Source: Lecanicillium sp. G3 (lineage: Eukaryota; Ascomycota; Sordariomycetes; Hypocreales; Cordycipitaceae). From it: a DNA stretch of 64,000 bases. The DNA is taken from the NCBI GenBank assembly GCA_037575805.1, contig JAZHPD010000027.1:310001-374000 (forward strand), read 5' to 3'. The number at the start of each line of letters is the position of its first letter. Positions within the stretch are counted from its first letter, which is position 1. The notes beneath the pieces are model-generated. The model searched no databases. It was not told the DNA's origin and saw only the letters and a list, made by a program, of their open reading frames with translations. The position numbers and the translations under genes are program-made. Below, one piece after another: positions 12,023 through 22,743 of this stretch.

Positions 12023-14024
12023 GTTGGGCGGATGTGAGGGTGAAGCTATTCCGGGTAGCAAACAACGGATGTCTCCAATGTGGTACACGGGATGATGGGG
12101 CCGAAGAAATCACAGATCGGTCGGGTATAACGTGGTATCTCGCTTCGTATCAAATTCGTATCGTATCGTGAGTGGCGTCGCTGGCAAAATCAAGATCAAA
12201 GAAAAGTGGCGTGTCAAGTGACGAACAAACAGTGTGGCATGTCACAAGAAAGAAAAAAGAAGGTCAGAGTTTGGGCTTAGGCGGCAAAGTCCAATGTGTG
12301 GGGTTTGGCTGCTGCAGGGTAAGTAAGCCGTCCGATAACCGGCGATGCGTGTCAAGGCCGTTACGCTACTGGTAGGAGGCCATCTACAACTCTGCTGCCA
12401 AAACTGGACAAAGATGAAAGGGCATGTTTTGTTTAAAAAACCATAATTTCTGCAGTCGTCTTTCAAGTTCATGTTTCACTGTCTTGATGAATGCGCGTTG
12501 GCAACGATGCAACGAATGCCGATAACCGGTCATGCATAGCGGCGCCGTTGGGCTATATTTAGACCATGGACTAGCAAGACAGACGTAGAATTAGAGTGGA
12601 CAAGAGTTAAGCATGTCTTTCGGGATGTATTATAGCTTCTCGTTCTGTTCTACAATTTCGCATCTACTACTGTATTCACACATACAGTAAACCTACTCAC
12701 AACAGGAGAAAGAATCTACACCATCACAACTATCCTCAACAGCAACCGGGTAGCTAGTTCAGCACGCAATGCACAGATCCAATCCCGCGGATAAAGCTGG
12801 TGGCTTTCAAGTTGGGGATGGATTCGTGCATGGACTCTTCAAGCGCATGGTGCGCACAAGCCTCTCCCTGTTATTTCATATCACGCCAGTCACCGCTCCC
12901 ATCCTTGCCATTGCAGACAATTCTTTTACTCGCTTGAACGCATAGTTGAGGGCTTATGTATTGCGTAGCTGCATCTCTACCCACTTGCCGTAAGCGTGGC
13001 TGTCTTTCATAGTACATAATGTCTTATTCATTATGGAAGTGGATGAGGCTTATAACTAAACGGAGTATGCAGGCATTCAAACGAAGATGCCGCAAGGCAC
13101 AGTATAAGCCGGTATATTGCCCCCATGTTGGCAGCATTCAGTGCTAGGGGAAAGGCTTTACAAGACCTATCAATTTGTTTGACAGCCAACTACTCGTGAG
13201 CTGTCTTGGAACAAACCAAAGCCTCAATTTTGCCTCCAAGGCCCAGAACATGGAGATCTGGGACGGACTGGCTGAGCGCTCTCAGCGGGGAGGAAAACAG
13301 AACTTGTTACTTCATTCATGGCAGCTGCCAGCCTTGCCATTAACGCTTCACTTGTGTGTACATACGGAATGTAGAACACACCATTACGGCGGCTGGGGAA
13401 GTGACCAGCATCGGTTCAGGGACGGCACTTGGAACTGAAGGCCGCGGTATGCCGTGTTCTCATAAAAGGTGACCTGCAGATTTCATGGCATATAAGTAAA
13501 AATGAGACGTTGGGTGCAGTCTTGTACCGATGCCAGTAATGGGTGCGGCAGCTTCAGCGGCAGCCTCGGTGGCAGCGGCGGTCGTCGCCATCATGGCAAC
13601 CACAGAGTATTGACGAAGTACATGTTTATAGATAGGGTTGAAAGTGTTGGTTTCTTTGTAGTGAATGCGGAGTATACATACGCTGCTGGTCGCATTTGAC
13701 GGTACTATGTCAACTTCTGGGGCAACGGTAGCATAGGCTCATTTCCCTCCGGCTGCGCGCCAGGGAAATTGGCCCCTCGGCTCATTACAGAGCGTCACGC
13801 TCCACTGCGCAGATCACAACTGGCGCGATATTGACGAAGTGTACAAGTAAATTAAGAGTATTATCCTTTGTTAGCTATATGGTGTGCATCTTGAGCGCAC
13901 GTAGGTATTAATTGTTACCCAACGAGAATTCTTCTTTCTTGCCTATCTGGGAGCCAATAGGTCATGTAAGATCGGTTAAGACTCAGTAGCTATATACACT
14001 GTTTGGGGGCAAGTCATCTGCAAT
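12023..14024. other. Intergenic region, no gene seen
   Basis: Two kilobases between the phosphatase start and the 3' end of the GPI-protein gene. I see no frame with domain-like composition or a consistent splice model. The part adjoining 12022 must hold the phosphatase promoter. No repeats of note. Confidence 0.55.
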
Positions 14025-14561
14025 TTACACGAGAGCAACGGCACCGAGAGCAGCCGCCACGAGGGCACCAGCGGCGACTGGGCCGTTGGCAGCAGCGCTT
14101 TTGCCGTCGCCGGTGGACTTGGCCTCGCCACCGCTGGTAGTGGCAGGTTTCTCAGAGCCGGAGCCGGAGCCGCTGGTGGGCTTGGAGCCACCGCTGTTCG
14201 TAGGGCAGATCTGGCCAACGTCCGAGATGGCAACGCCGCAGTTCTTCTCAATCTTGGAGGCAACGCTGGTGTGCTCGCTGGCCCAAGACTCGGCGGCCGA
14301 GATGAAGCTGGTGTAGGCGGAGGCGACGGTGCCGGTGGGAGTGTAATCGCAAGGGTTCGTCAGGGTAGCGGCGGCCAGGATGGCGTCCTGGACAAACTCA
14401 ATGGGGACGGTGGGAAGGCTGCTCTGGATCTGCGCCTCTATGAGGTCAGACTGGCATTGGCTGAAGAGGCTGCTGGAGAGGTTGGCGGCCTGGCGCATGG
14501 CAAGAAGGTTGCCGGCCGAGACGGCGGCGACGAGGGAAGCCAGGACGACCTTGGTTTGCAT
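14025..14561 (-). CDS. Small secreted, predicted GPI-anchored surface protein
   Basis: A single exon of 178 residues starting at ATG 14561. An upstream in-frame ATG at 14618 was rejected because MQTKVVLASLVAAVSAG is a clean signal peptide. The mature part has four cysteines (QCQ, PCD, NCG, ICP), typical of small fungal surface proteins with two disulfides. From about residue 125 comes a Ser/Gly/Thr-rich stalk, then SAAANGPVAAGALVAAALG and a hydrophobic C-terminus without charge, the layout of a GPI-attachment signal. It is probably at the plasma membrane or cell wall. The exact family was not recognised; it resembles small 'infection-structure' type proteins of plant- and insect-associated fungi in general build only. 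It neighbours a dead esterase and another secreted protein. Confidence 0.8.
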   Translation of the reverse strand: MQTKVVLASLVAAVSAGNLLAMRQAANLSSSLFSQCQSDLIEAQIQSSLPTVPIEFVQDAILAAATLTNPCDYTPTGTVASAYTSFISAAESWASEHTSVASKIEKNCGVAISDVGQICPTNSGGSKPTSGSGSGSEKPATTSGGEAKSTGDGKSAAANGPVAAGALVAAALGAVALV

Positions 14562-14995
14562 GTTGATTGGTGATGTGTTTGTAAGAAACTCGTATGAGTG
14601 AACGCTAAAACTAGGCAAAGGTAATAGTGTGGTAGAATAAACACGAGGGCTTCACGGCCAAGAAGACACCACGTTTTATACATAGAATATCGGGCCTGAT
14701 CTTGCTGTAACGAGACCCAATGAATTCGACGAAACAGTGGCACGGCCTCGAGTCAGGTCTCTATTTCTTGGGTACAATATCACCTGAAGCTATTCCTGGG
14801 CAAAAATTTTAATTTGTTGTGCCTTGCCACATGGCATACAAAGTCTTGCTGCATCACAGTCGCCCGCCCCATATAATAGCCCTGTTCTCCATATCTCGCT
14901 ATTTTGATCGTACCACCTGCCAAGGGTGGCTGAATACTCCGTAGGGATGGCCGTGTCCACCCAAAAGACCAGGCATGAGTAGCTAGCGTGCTAAT
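14562..14995. promoter_or_regulatory. Upstream region of the GPI-protein gene
   Basis: About 430 bp with no gene, containing the minus-strand promoter of the GPI-protein gene and whatever remains of the promoter of the decayed esterase on the plus strand. A perfect TACTCCGTA motif lies at 14935-14943. Confidence 0.5.
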
Positions 14996-16691
14996 TTGAG
15001 CAGAAGTCTCGCGGCTACAAAGACCTGGCTACTACCAGCACTTCTCCCCAGAACCGGCGAAGTGGCCGTTGGGATCACCTCTGGCACCATCATCGGAGCC
15101 CTCACTGGCGTTGAAAGCTTCAACGGAATCCCTTTTGGCGATGCCCCGGTGGGAAGCCTTCGCCTGCGTCCTCCGCAGAAGCTCTCCGGCGAATTGGTGT
15201 GTTCAATGCCACGGGCGTAGCGCCCAGTTGCCCCCAGATGCCTCGCAACACCACTGAGGTGCGCTTCCCGCCTCTTGGCAGGGCTGACATCACCCCTCCC
15301 ATGTTCCCAGACGACTACGTCCTCGGTCAGGAGGACTGTCTCACTGCCACTGTCCAGCGCCCCAGGGGCACCCAGGCAAATGACAAGCTCCACGTCTTCT
15401 TCTACATCTTCGGTGGAGGCTTCATGGCTGGCAGCACCCAGGACACCAATGCCGAGAACATATTCAGTTCGCCGAAAAGCAGGACCCAAAGTTCATCTTT
15501 GTGGGGTTCAACCACCGTCTTGGCGGCTTCGGCTTCTTGGGCGGCGCTGAGCTCTTGGCGGAGGGCAGCACCAACCTCAGCCTCCAGGACCAGCGCCTGG
15601 GGACTCGAGTGAGTGGCAGACAACATTGCCGCCTTTGACGGTGACCGTGGCGAGGTCACAATCTGGGGTCACTCGTCTATCTCCATCTCCGTGTTTGACC
15701 AGAGGGCCTTGTTTCAACGGAAATGCCATGTACCACTGCAAGCCCCTCTTCCGCGCTGTCATCATGAACTCGGGATCGGTGGTCCCTACGGAGCGTGTTG
15801 GTTCGGCCAAGCCTCAGGCCATTTTCGACGCGGTGGCCAGAGAAGCAGGCTGCACATCCGGATCCAAACTGGAGCGTCTTCGCTCGCTCGAGAACCAGGA
15901 CTTTTTACCGTGCTGCCAACTCCGTCCCACGCATCTTTGACAGGTCTTCCTGGCACTCTCCTACGTTCCCCGCCCCGACGGAAACGTTCTAGTGGACAGC
16001 ACAGAGATCATTGCAGTTGCAGGCAATTACCACGCAGTGACCGCCATCATTGCGAGCCAGGAGGACGAGGGCACTCTCTCTGCATACACACAGAAGGACG
16101 TCAACAGCACTGAGGCGCTCATCAACTACCTGTCCGAGCCTTTCTTCTCCGGCGGAACGCCTGACCAAGTCGCCGGTCTCGTCAATACATACCCCGAGGA
16201 CTCTTGCCAGCGGAAGCCCGTTCCGCACCGGTCAGAAGAATGAATGGTACGAGGACGCATACGGCAACGGCAAGGGATTTAAGCGCGCCACAGCCGTCCT
16301 CGGAGGCGTTGTCTTTACACTGACCCGCCGCCTCGCCCTGGAAAGCATGGCCACATCCAGCCCCGAGAGGTGCCTCTGTGGTCGTCGCTGAACTCACTCG
16401 GAGCCGATGTGATTCCGTACTGGGGCACGCCGCAAAGAACGGATGCCAGATGGTCTTTGCAGGCACTGGCACTCCCCTTTCCGTCAGCTCGACCAAAACT
16501 TGGTACCTAAACTTCTTTATTCCCAGGACCCTGACGTCGGTGTTGTTCAATGGAGGAAGTGGCCTAAGTGGACCAAGGACGGCAAAGACATGCTCTGGAC
16601 TACTCTGTTTGCCAACAGTCTAACCAAGGATAACTTCAGAGACGAAAGTTACAGATTTATGGAGAGCAATATCAAAGCTCTTAAGTTCTAG
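14996..16691 (+). pseudogene. Decayed type-B carboxylesterase/lipase (alpha/beta hydrolase) pseudogene
   Basis: Pieces of one carboxylesterase follow in the right order but in changing frames. Near 15030-15190: GVESFNGIPFGDAPVGSLRL. Near 15200-15470 a cysteine-containing segment with the oxyanion-loop string FYIFGGGFMAG. Near 15492-15590 NHRLGGFGFLGGAEL and LQDQRLG. Near 15613-15690 ADNIAAFDGD and VTIWGHSS, where the family has a GESAG-like nucleophile elbow. Later pieces run from 15740 to a terminal piece ending at the stop 16689-16691. At least six frame changes plus internal stops are needed, among them a TGA where the family has Trp after 'GLE' (about 15608). No ATG opens the first fragment. 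Introns cannot explain this, and neighbouring genes are intact, so decay is more likely than sequencing error. Family assignment is secure; original substrate unknown. Confidence 0.88.
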
Positions 16692-16906
16692 ATGAAACAG
16701 CTTTAGATATGCACATGCTTTTTCGGTCTATAAATATGGGATGCGGGTATCTTTGTGAATTAAAGTTACGCAGAGGGTTTTATAACTAGTGTGGCTGTGA
16801 TACAATTTGAACCAGCTGTATATTAGTTTTCAGTGTACGAAAATTAATTGCCGCACAATTCTCAATCACAGAGCCATTGATCAAAGCCATCCAGGCTCTC
16901 ATCCGT

Positions 16907-17402
16907 TCATCTCTGCGAATCGTCATAACAGTGGACACTGACTGCCCGGTCTTCAATGTCCAGCTGGTCAAAGTAGCAACTACCGGGGCTTTCCATTCCA
17001 ATCAAAAGAGGATCTTTGCAATCGCTGTCTCTGCATAGGCTATTAACTTGAATGTCATCGCAAAGAGGGGAGGTAAAACTTACGTGTAAAAGTTGCAAAC
17101 AATATCCTCGGGGATCTTGGCCCCGTTCACCCTCTCTTGTCTGGAGTTGTAAAACGTCAATGAGGCCAAGCCCGTCAACAATACTGGCGGTACTTACAGG
17201 TTCTCGGGTAGTAAAGTACACTCATTGTTTGCCTTGACTGGGTACGCTACAGCAAGGCAGCCTGGAGCAATATACAGGAGTACCTAATGAATGTCAGAGC
17301 AGTTCAGTAGATAAACTTGTTATGAAAATTCCTCACATCCGTTGACTGCGCTGCAGACAGCGTGGCCAGTGTCGAGACGATTGAGAAAATGGTGAATTGC
17401 AT
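16907..17402 (-). CDS. Small secreted cysteine-containing protein (four exons)
   Basis: A spliced model on the minus strand with exons 17402-17337, 17283-17198, 17140-17084 and 17039-16907 gives 113 residues. The introns are 53, 57 and 44 nt, with donors GTGAGG, GTAAGT and GTAAGT, all ending in AG, and all phases agree. Exon 1 encodes the signal peptide MQFTIFSIVSTLATLSAAQS. The mature part has seven cysteines (PGC, NEC, IVC, TLC, SDC, GSC, VHC), mostly in the second half, and ends HCYDDSQR before TGA. Small size, signal peptide and cysteines suggest an extracellular or effector-like protein, but no family was recognised and no function is claimed. The 44-nt intron is at the short limit for fungi. 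It lies tail-to-tail with the esterase pseudogene. Confidence 0.72.
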
Positions 17403-18669
17403 TTTGACCGTTGTTATCGCATTTGTAGCTGGCGAAAAAAAAAAAAAATCGAAAGGGTGACAGCAAGGGCGACATGCCTATTTATGTTGAATCACAGTAC
17501 TATTATCTTAAAGTGGTGACGCTGAAATGTGGTGCTGTGTAACTAGTCAATGTCTCGGTTGCTGGCCTGTATCAGTTCAGCTGCGTCAAAGTACTAGGTA
17601 GTGCAGAGAGACTGGACACATGTGTATTTAATCTAGCATGACAGCATCAATCACGTAGTTTTGCATTTCCCAGAAGATTAGGCTTCGAAGTGGCAGGGCT
17701 TTCCTTAGAAGCAGAGACTTATATTTGCGGTTATTTATGTGAATTAGACTTGAGCAAACAAAAGCGGCTGAAGTAAGCTACATTGAGCCCCCTCCGCTGT
17801 GTCTCATCATTTGCCTCGTAGTGGCTCATAAAGCCACCACTGCCGACCTTCCGGGTGTGTTGCTGAAGTTTTCCCGCTCATGCAAAGTGACTGTGGTCAT
17901 CATCACAGCCAATCACATCATCACTGGGCCGCTTCTGTCTCCATTTTGGTACATTTTCGCGAGGTCTCGGAACGCCAATCTGCCAGGCCCAGCAGAGTAT
18001 AAAAGCGAGTGAGACGACCTTACGTATAACTGCGGAGGCAAGAGCTGAGCCGAAGTGAGACAAAACAGTGGGAAGCCTCGGATTGGATCATAATAATTCG
18101 GATACTCTCATTTTGCGCTGATCGAAACCGGCCCGTCACTCCATTTCCAGAACGAAACGGTGGTGAGCGCCTATCTCATATGTCTTTCTTCTCGTGTGTC
18201 TTTAGTTTCTTTTTTCGCGACCGCATCTGTCGACACCCATCCAGTGTTTTGCCACTCTCGCTGTGTGAACGGACTGTAGTCCTAACAACGCGGACGCATG
18301 AGCTGCTAAGAGCTGACGAGCAGTACTGCACAATATGCCAGGATCTAAATTATACCAGCCCTGGTCCTCAAACTGCCGGTTCGAATACTTTATTCCCTTC
18401 CTTACCCGTTCATTGCATATGGGCGACGGACGTCTTTCAGCCGCTCCGTCTTCTCAAGTGTCGACCACTGTCTCACAGCGGCACTGCCTGACTCTCTGTC
18501 ATGCCATTTTCCATGGCATGCTTCAGTTGGAAATCAGTTGGAAACCTCAGGGCTTTTTTACACAAACAATTATGGTAAAAAGCCAGTAGCCAATAATATC
18601 CTCCACCAATCAAAGGCCTCAAGCTCAACACCTCTGGAAGGTCTAGCCACAGTCGCCGCCAGTGTTCCG
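17403..18669. other. Intergenic region, no gene seen
   Basis: This holds the promoter of the small secreted protein gene next to 17402, with a short A-run at about 17436-17449. No convincing protein, RNA or repeat was found in the remainder. Confidence 0.5.
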
Positions 18670-19324
18670 TTACCGCCGGACCCCGCGCAATTGACAATCA
18701 AATACCTGTAGAACGCGTACGCGCCCGGACGATAAGACCAAAAAAAAAAAAAAAAAGCGACGCCGAGCCCGTCGCTGCTGAACCTGAGCCAGGGTACATC
18801 TGGCGTGACCGACCAATCAAGCTTTTATTCCAACTAACTACCGAGAAAGGGACAAAAAAACGGTTCTGGCGTGCGTGGCTTACAGGCACGTAAACCATCT
18901 TTACAATTTCCGACTGCGCTTGCATTGCTCCAATCAGCGCAGCACGGTGGACTTGCTCAATACATCCATGTGTAAGCAGAGAAACAACTTTTTCAAGTGC
19001 TGCAGACAGAACACGCCACAGCCGATTGAAGCGCTGCGAGGGCGTGCTGTACTCCGTCCAAGAAATTTGGTTTGCAATCTCGGCTTTATCCGTGAATCCA
19101 AGCGCCTGTAACTCCTGCGGGACAAAAAGCCTTGACAGGTCATTAGAATGGGATGTGCATCTCGTAAAAGTAAGCTTTTTAAGAGCGCATCGAGATTGAC
19201 TTACACGGGGGCTCGTTGTACAAGGCGGCGGGCCATAGCTTGGAAAACTTCGAGACAGCGCAACATAAAAAATTTTTCTATTTAGTATCACAAATACTCC
19301 CAACCCATTCCACATCTTCCACAT
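18670..19324 (-). CDS. Doubtful three-exon gene, unknown protein
   Basis: The best stretch is a continuous frame at 19114-18884 (77 codons) bounded by an acceptor (CCCGCAG) and a donor (GTAAGC). It is not repetitive and contains ELQALGFTDKAEIANQ and WRVLSAALEKVVSLLTHGC, plausible helical protein. A GTAAGT donor at 19204 and a CTAATGAC branch allow in-phase joining to 19324-19205, which starts with ATG. A third exon 18705-18670 after a CTACAG acceptor would end the protein at 128 residues, but the second intron would be 178 nt and include a poly-T tract. I do not recognise the family. It could also be a gene remnant or chance. Transcript evidence would decide. Confidence 0.3.
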
Positions 19325-19813
19325 GTACCACTATATTGATCACAGAGACTTAATCTAAATACATTTGCGCGCGTGATCAAGACGCAATGCAGCCGTTGTG
19401 TCAGGTCCCCCCGCTTACGTAACATCCCTACCCCATCTGCAAGCCCAATCCAGGCAACCGCCACGGCTGCGGCCAATTTAGCCACTGGCGCGCGCCGGGT
19501 AACAACAGCCCTTCAACATTCGCTTTTTTTTCTTCTCTCTTCTTTTCGCGACCACATCTCGCTCATTTACATTGCCATCACTCCTTTGGCTTGCCCAACC
19601 ACCACACAAACTCTGTGATCACGGCGCGCACAGAATACCATCGACGGTTCTTCTTCATTCAACGCATTCGCGCATAAACCTTGCCCACTCTTTGCGCGAG
19701 CAAACCAACTTTGTCGCAAAACACCACACAACCTCTCTCCCCCATATCACGCAAAACCACACACATTTCACAAGTCCACCCGGCCCGGCCAGAAAAAACC
19801 GCCCGCGCCCGCA
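19325..19813. promoter_or_regulatory. Upstream region of the PRKRIP1-like gene
   Basis: A 489-bp non-coding stretch. The last ~300 bp before 19814 are CT- and CA-rich, typical of a fungal core promoter and leader. If the doubtful gene on the minus strand is real, this is a bidirectional promoter. Confidence 0.5.
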
Positions 19814-20458
19814 ATGTCCGCCGAAACCCCAGAATCGATCCCGACGTCCGCGGACCCCCGCTCCCGCCGTCCCACCAAGCGCCGCGCCCTCAGCCCTGCC
19901 TCTGCGCACGCCGCGTCCGTCACCTCGCTCTTCTCCAAGCCCGACCGCGACATCCAGACGACTTCTTCTGCCTCCGCCGGCAGCCGGCCCACCAACGCCG
20001 GCAGCCGACCCCCGGAGATCGTCACCAACGTGCAGGGTTCCTCGGCCGGCGCGGGCTCCGGCGAGTTCCACGTGTACAAGGCGGCGCGGCGGCGCGAGTA
20101 CGAGCGCATCCGGGCGATGGACGCCGAGGTCAGGAGGGAGAGGGACCAGGCGGAGTTTGAGAGGGAGAAGGAGAGCAGGGACCGGAGGGACGAGGAGAAG
20201 ACGAGGAAGAACAGGGAGAGGAGGGAGAAGATGAAGGCGCGCAAGGCGAAGAAGGGGAAAGGTGGCGGTGGTGGTGGTGGTGGTGCGGGGAATGCTGGCA
20301 AGACTGCCGGTGCTGGTGGGGATGAGGATGGGATCGCGGCGCAGGACGTGCCGGTTAGGAGGGAGGACGAGGATACAAATGACGCGGAGGAGGCCGCGGT
20401 GGCGGCGGCTGCTGCGGCGTCGCAACCAACAGGACTCGTCATACACGACGATGAATAG
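19814..20458 (+). CDS. PRKRIP1-like (DUF1168) spliceosome-associated protein
   Basis: A single exon of 214 residues. Residues about 75-100 contain SSAGAGSGEFHVY followed by RRREYERI, the hallmark of the DUF1168/PRKRIP1 family, nearly identical in this block to animal PRKRIP1. After it comes a very long charged helix (about 100-148) rich in Arg/Glu/Lys, as in the family, where PRKRIP1 is known as a helical component of the catalytically activated (C*) spliceosome. The N-terminus is Ser/Pro/Arg-rich, and the C-terminus has a poly-Gly run, an Ala run and an acidic end (HDDE). Expected location is the nucleus. The gene converges on CCT3. Confidence 0.9.
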   Translation: MSAETPESIPTSADPRSRRPTKRRALSPASAHAASVTSLFSKPDRDIQTTSSASAGSRPTNAGSRPPEIVTNVQGSSAGAGSGEFHVYKAARRREYERIRAMDAEVRRERDQAEFEREKESRDRRDEEKTRKNRERREKMKARKAKKGKGGGGGGGGAGNAGKTAGAGGDEDGIAAQDVPVRREDEDTNDAEEAAVAAAAAASQPTGLVIHDDE

Positions 20459-20753
20459 GCAAAACACCCAGACAACGGGAACGGACAGATAGATGCATAT
20501 ACAGCGATACCCATAATCATGTTAAATTTATCCTCATTCACATACACATGTATCTTCACAGTCTCTCTTCACATCACATTTCAGCCGATAGCGCCATGTT
20601 TAGTGATATGTATTGCACATGGCCCTGCCTTGTCGTACAGTATCCGGGTATCTTACCCAACCTCTATCTCCTACTTAATTTTCGTGCTAGTTCTTTCATA
20701 TCCTTTTCTTTTCTTTTTGGTAATATTCATTTCTTTTTCGTCTAATTATGTCC
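20459..20753. other. Convergent 3' UTR region between PRKRIP1-like and CCT3 genes
   Basis: A 295-bp AT-rich spacer between two stop codons facing each other. It probably holds both polyadenylation regions. No gene. Confidence 0.6.
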
Positions 20754-22743
20754 TTACTCGTCGCCGCCGCCGCCACCGACACCGGGGGCGCCGCCTTGCA
20801 GCTTCTTGGCGCTGCAAATGTCGTCGACTCTCAGCAGCAGGCAGGCAGCCTCAATGGCAGTCTTCATGCTCTGCAGCTTGATGGCCTGGGGCTCCCACAC
20901 GCCGTACTCCTTCATGTCGACTATCGTGCCGCTGTCGCCGTTGACACCCCACGACGACTTGCCCTCGGCCTGCTTGGCGCGCAGGTCCGTCAGCACACGG
21001 ACGGGGCTCTTGCCGGCGTTCTGGACGAGCGTTCTGGGGATGACCTCGAGCGCGTCGGCGACGGCCTTGTAGGGCCACTGCTGGACGCCCTCGATGGCCT
21101 TGGCGCGCTGGTTCAGGCGGACGGAGACGGCCATCTCGGTGGCACCGCCACCGGGCGACAGGCGGGGGTGGAACATGACGTTGCGGGCGACGCCCATGGC
21201 GTCCTGGAGGTTGCGCTCAATCTCGTTGAGGACGTCCTTGGAGGGGCCGCGGAGAAGAACGGTGCAGGCCTTGGGGTCCTTGCACTTGGTGAGGAAGGTA
21301 AAGTACTCGTCGCCAATCTTTTCAATCTCAAAGAGACCGCATTTCGTGCCGACGTCGGCGTCGACGAGGTCCTCGACGCGGTTGACAATGGTGGCACCGG
21401 TGGCACGGGCTATTCTGTTGTTGTCGGTCTTGCGGACTCTGCGGAGAGCTGTGATGTTGGCCTTCATGAAGTAGTGCTGGGCGAGGTCTGGATTTGTTAG
21501 CATAATTACAGATCAAAGACAAATTTTAACTTACCAGAAACACCCTTCTCGGTAATGACGAGATCAGGCTTGACGGCGATGATGGAGTCGCAGATGGCCT
21601 TGATCTGCTCCTCCTCAATCTGAAGAATGCGGTTCCAGTCGTCCTCCTTGGTAATCTCAATGTTGGTCTGGGACTCGCCCTTCTTGTACTCGAGGGTGCA
21701 GTCGAGGAGGACGATGCGGGGGTTCTCGATGCGCCGGCGCATCTTGGGGTGTGTGATATCTTTGTTGAGCATCAGGCCGTCGAGGACCTGGCTGTCCTCA
21801 ATCTCGCCACCAGGGACCTTTTCGATACGGGCGTAGCGCTTGACATCAACCTCGGTGTTTCCGTTGCCGGCCTCCCAGGTGACGGTGCGGACGGCCTTGA
21901 GGGCGAGGGAGCACATCTGGTCCATCCAGCGGCTGACGAACTTGGTGCCGATGGAGGAGGAGATGAGCTGGTTCATGGCCGCGTCGTCGTTGACGTCGAT
22001 CGGGGTGGAGACTTCGTCGATGATTTCGAGGGCGTCGGCGAGGGCGCGCTTAAAGGCGGAGATGATGACGACGGGGTGGATGTTGCGCTCCAGCTGGGGG
22101 AGGGCCTGGGCAAGGATTTCACCGGCTGAAGCGGTCAGTACGGGCGTCTGGGAGACATGTTTGAGAGGGAACGAGGCATACCGAGAATAATAACGGTGGT
22201 GGTTCCGTCGCCGACCTCCTCGTCTTGTGTGCGGCTGAGCTCAATCATGCTCTTGGCGGCAGGGTGTGAGACCTCGATCTCACGGAGGATGGCGTGGCCG
22301 TCGTTGGTGAGGACGATGCCGCCCATGGGGTCGAGCAGCATCTTGAGCATGGCCTTGGGGCCAAGACATGAGCGAATGATGTCGGCGACTCTGTTTTTTT
22401 CGTTATTCGGGTCAGCGATTCTGTTCTGCCGGCCGGAGAAGGCGGTGGGCTGGGAGGATGTTGAGGTCGTCGTCAAATACGTACGTCTTGGCGGCGGCAA
22501 TGTTGGAGAGCTGAGCTCTTCTTCCGGTCTGCCTATCACCACCGGCATTGGTGTCTGGTCGAGCAAATCGTCAGCATTGTCATGTCTTCAAGACTTCCGT
22601 CGCAATCGATATATTGTTGGCGACGCGCAGGCAGAAACGATATTCGACCGTTCGAGGCGGGGGGGCAACGTTTGCAAATGTGTGAATAATTTTGGTGGGA
22701 CGGGGGGGCGGAACGTACTCATAACCACAACAGGAGCTTGCAT
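20754..22743 (-). CDS. CCT3: T-complex protein 1 (CCT/TRiC chaperonin) subunit gamma
   Basis: Five exons on the minus strand (22743-22719, 22554-22485, 22390-22182, 22125-21535, 21487-20754) give 542 residues, normal for CCT3. The introns (164, 94, 56 and 47 nt) all have GT...AG ends and consistent phase. The protein begins MQAPVVVMNTN and keeps the group II chaperonin ATP-site motifs: SCLGPKAMLKMLLDPMGG, TNDGHAILREI, GDGTTT at 92-97, and SPGGGATE in the C-terminal equatorial part. The gamma assignment rests on overall likeness (MNQLISSSIGTKFVSRW; LDCTLEYKKGESQTN). It folds actin, tubulin and other clients in the cytosolic hetero-oligomeric TRiC ring. The C-terminus is Gly-rich (PGVGGGGGDE). 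The first exon is only 25 nt, so frame-only prediction would miss the true start. Confidence 0.95.

Noticed and set aside
14996..16691. Esterase locus as an intact multi-intron gene
   Set aside because: Several frame changes occur within conserved motifs without GT/AG borders, the first fragment has no ATG, and an internal stop replaces a conserved Trp.
20748..21500. 250-codon plus-strand open frame antisense to CCT3
   Set aside because: Its Leu/Val/Asp/Gly-rich sequence is the typical shadow of a codon-biased gene; CCT3 on the minus strand is unambiguous.
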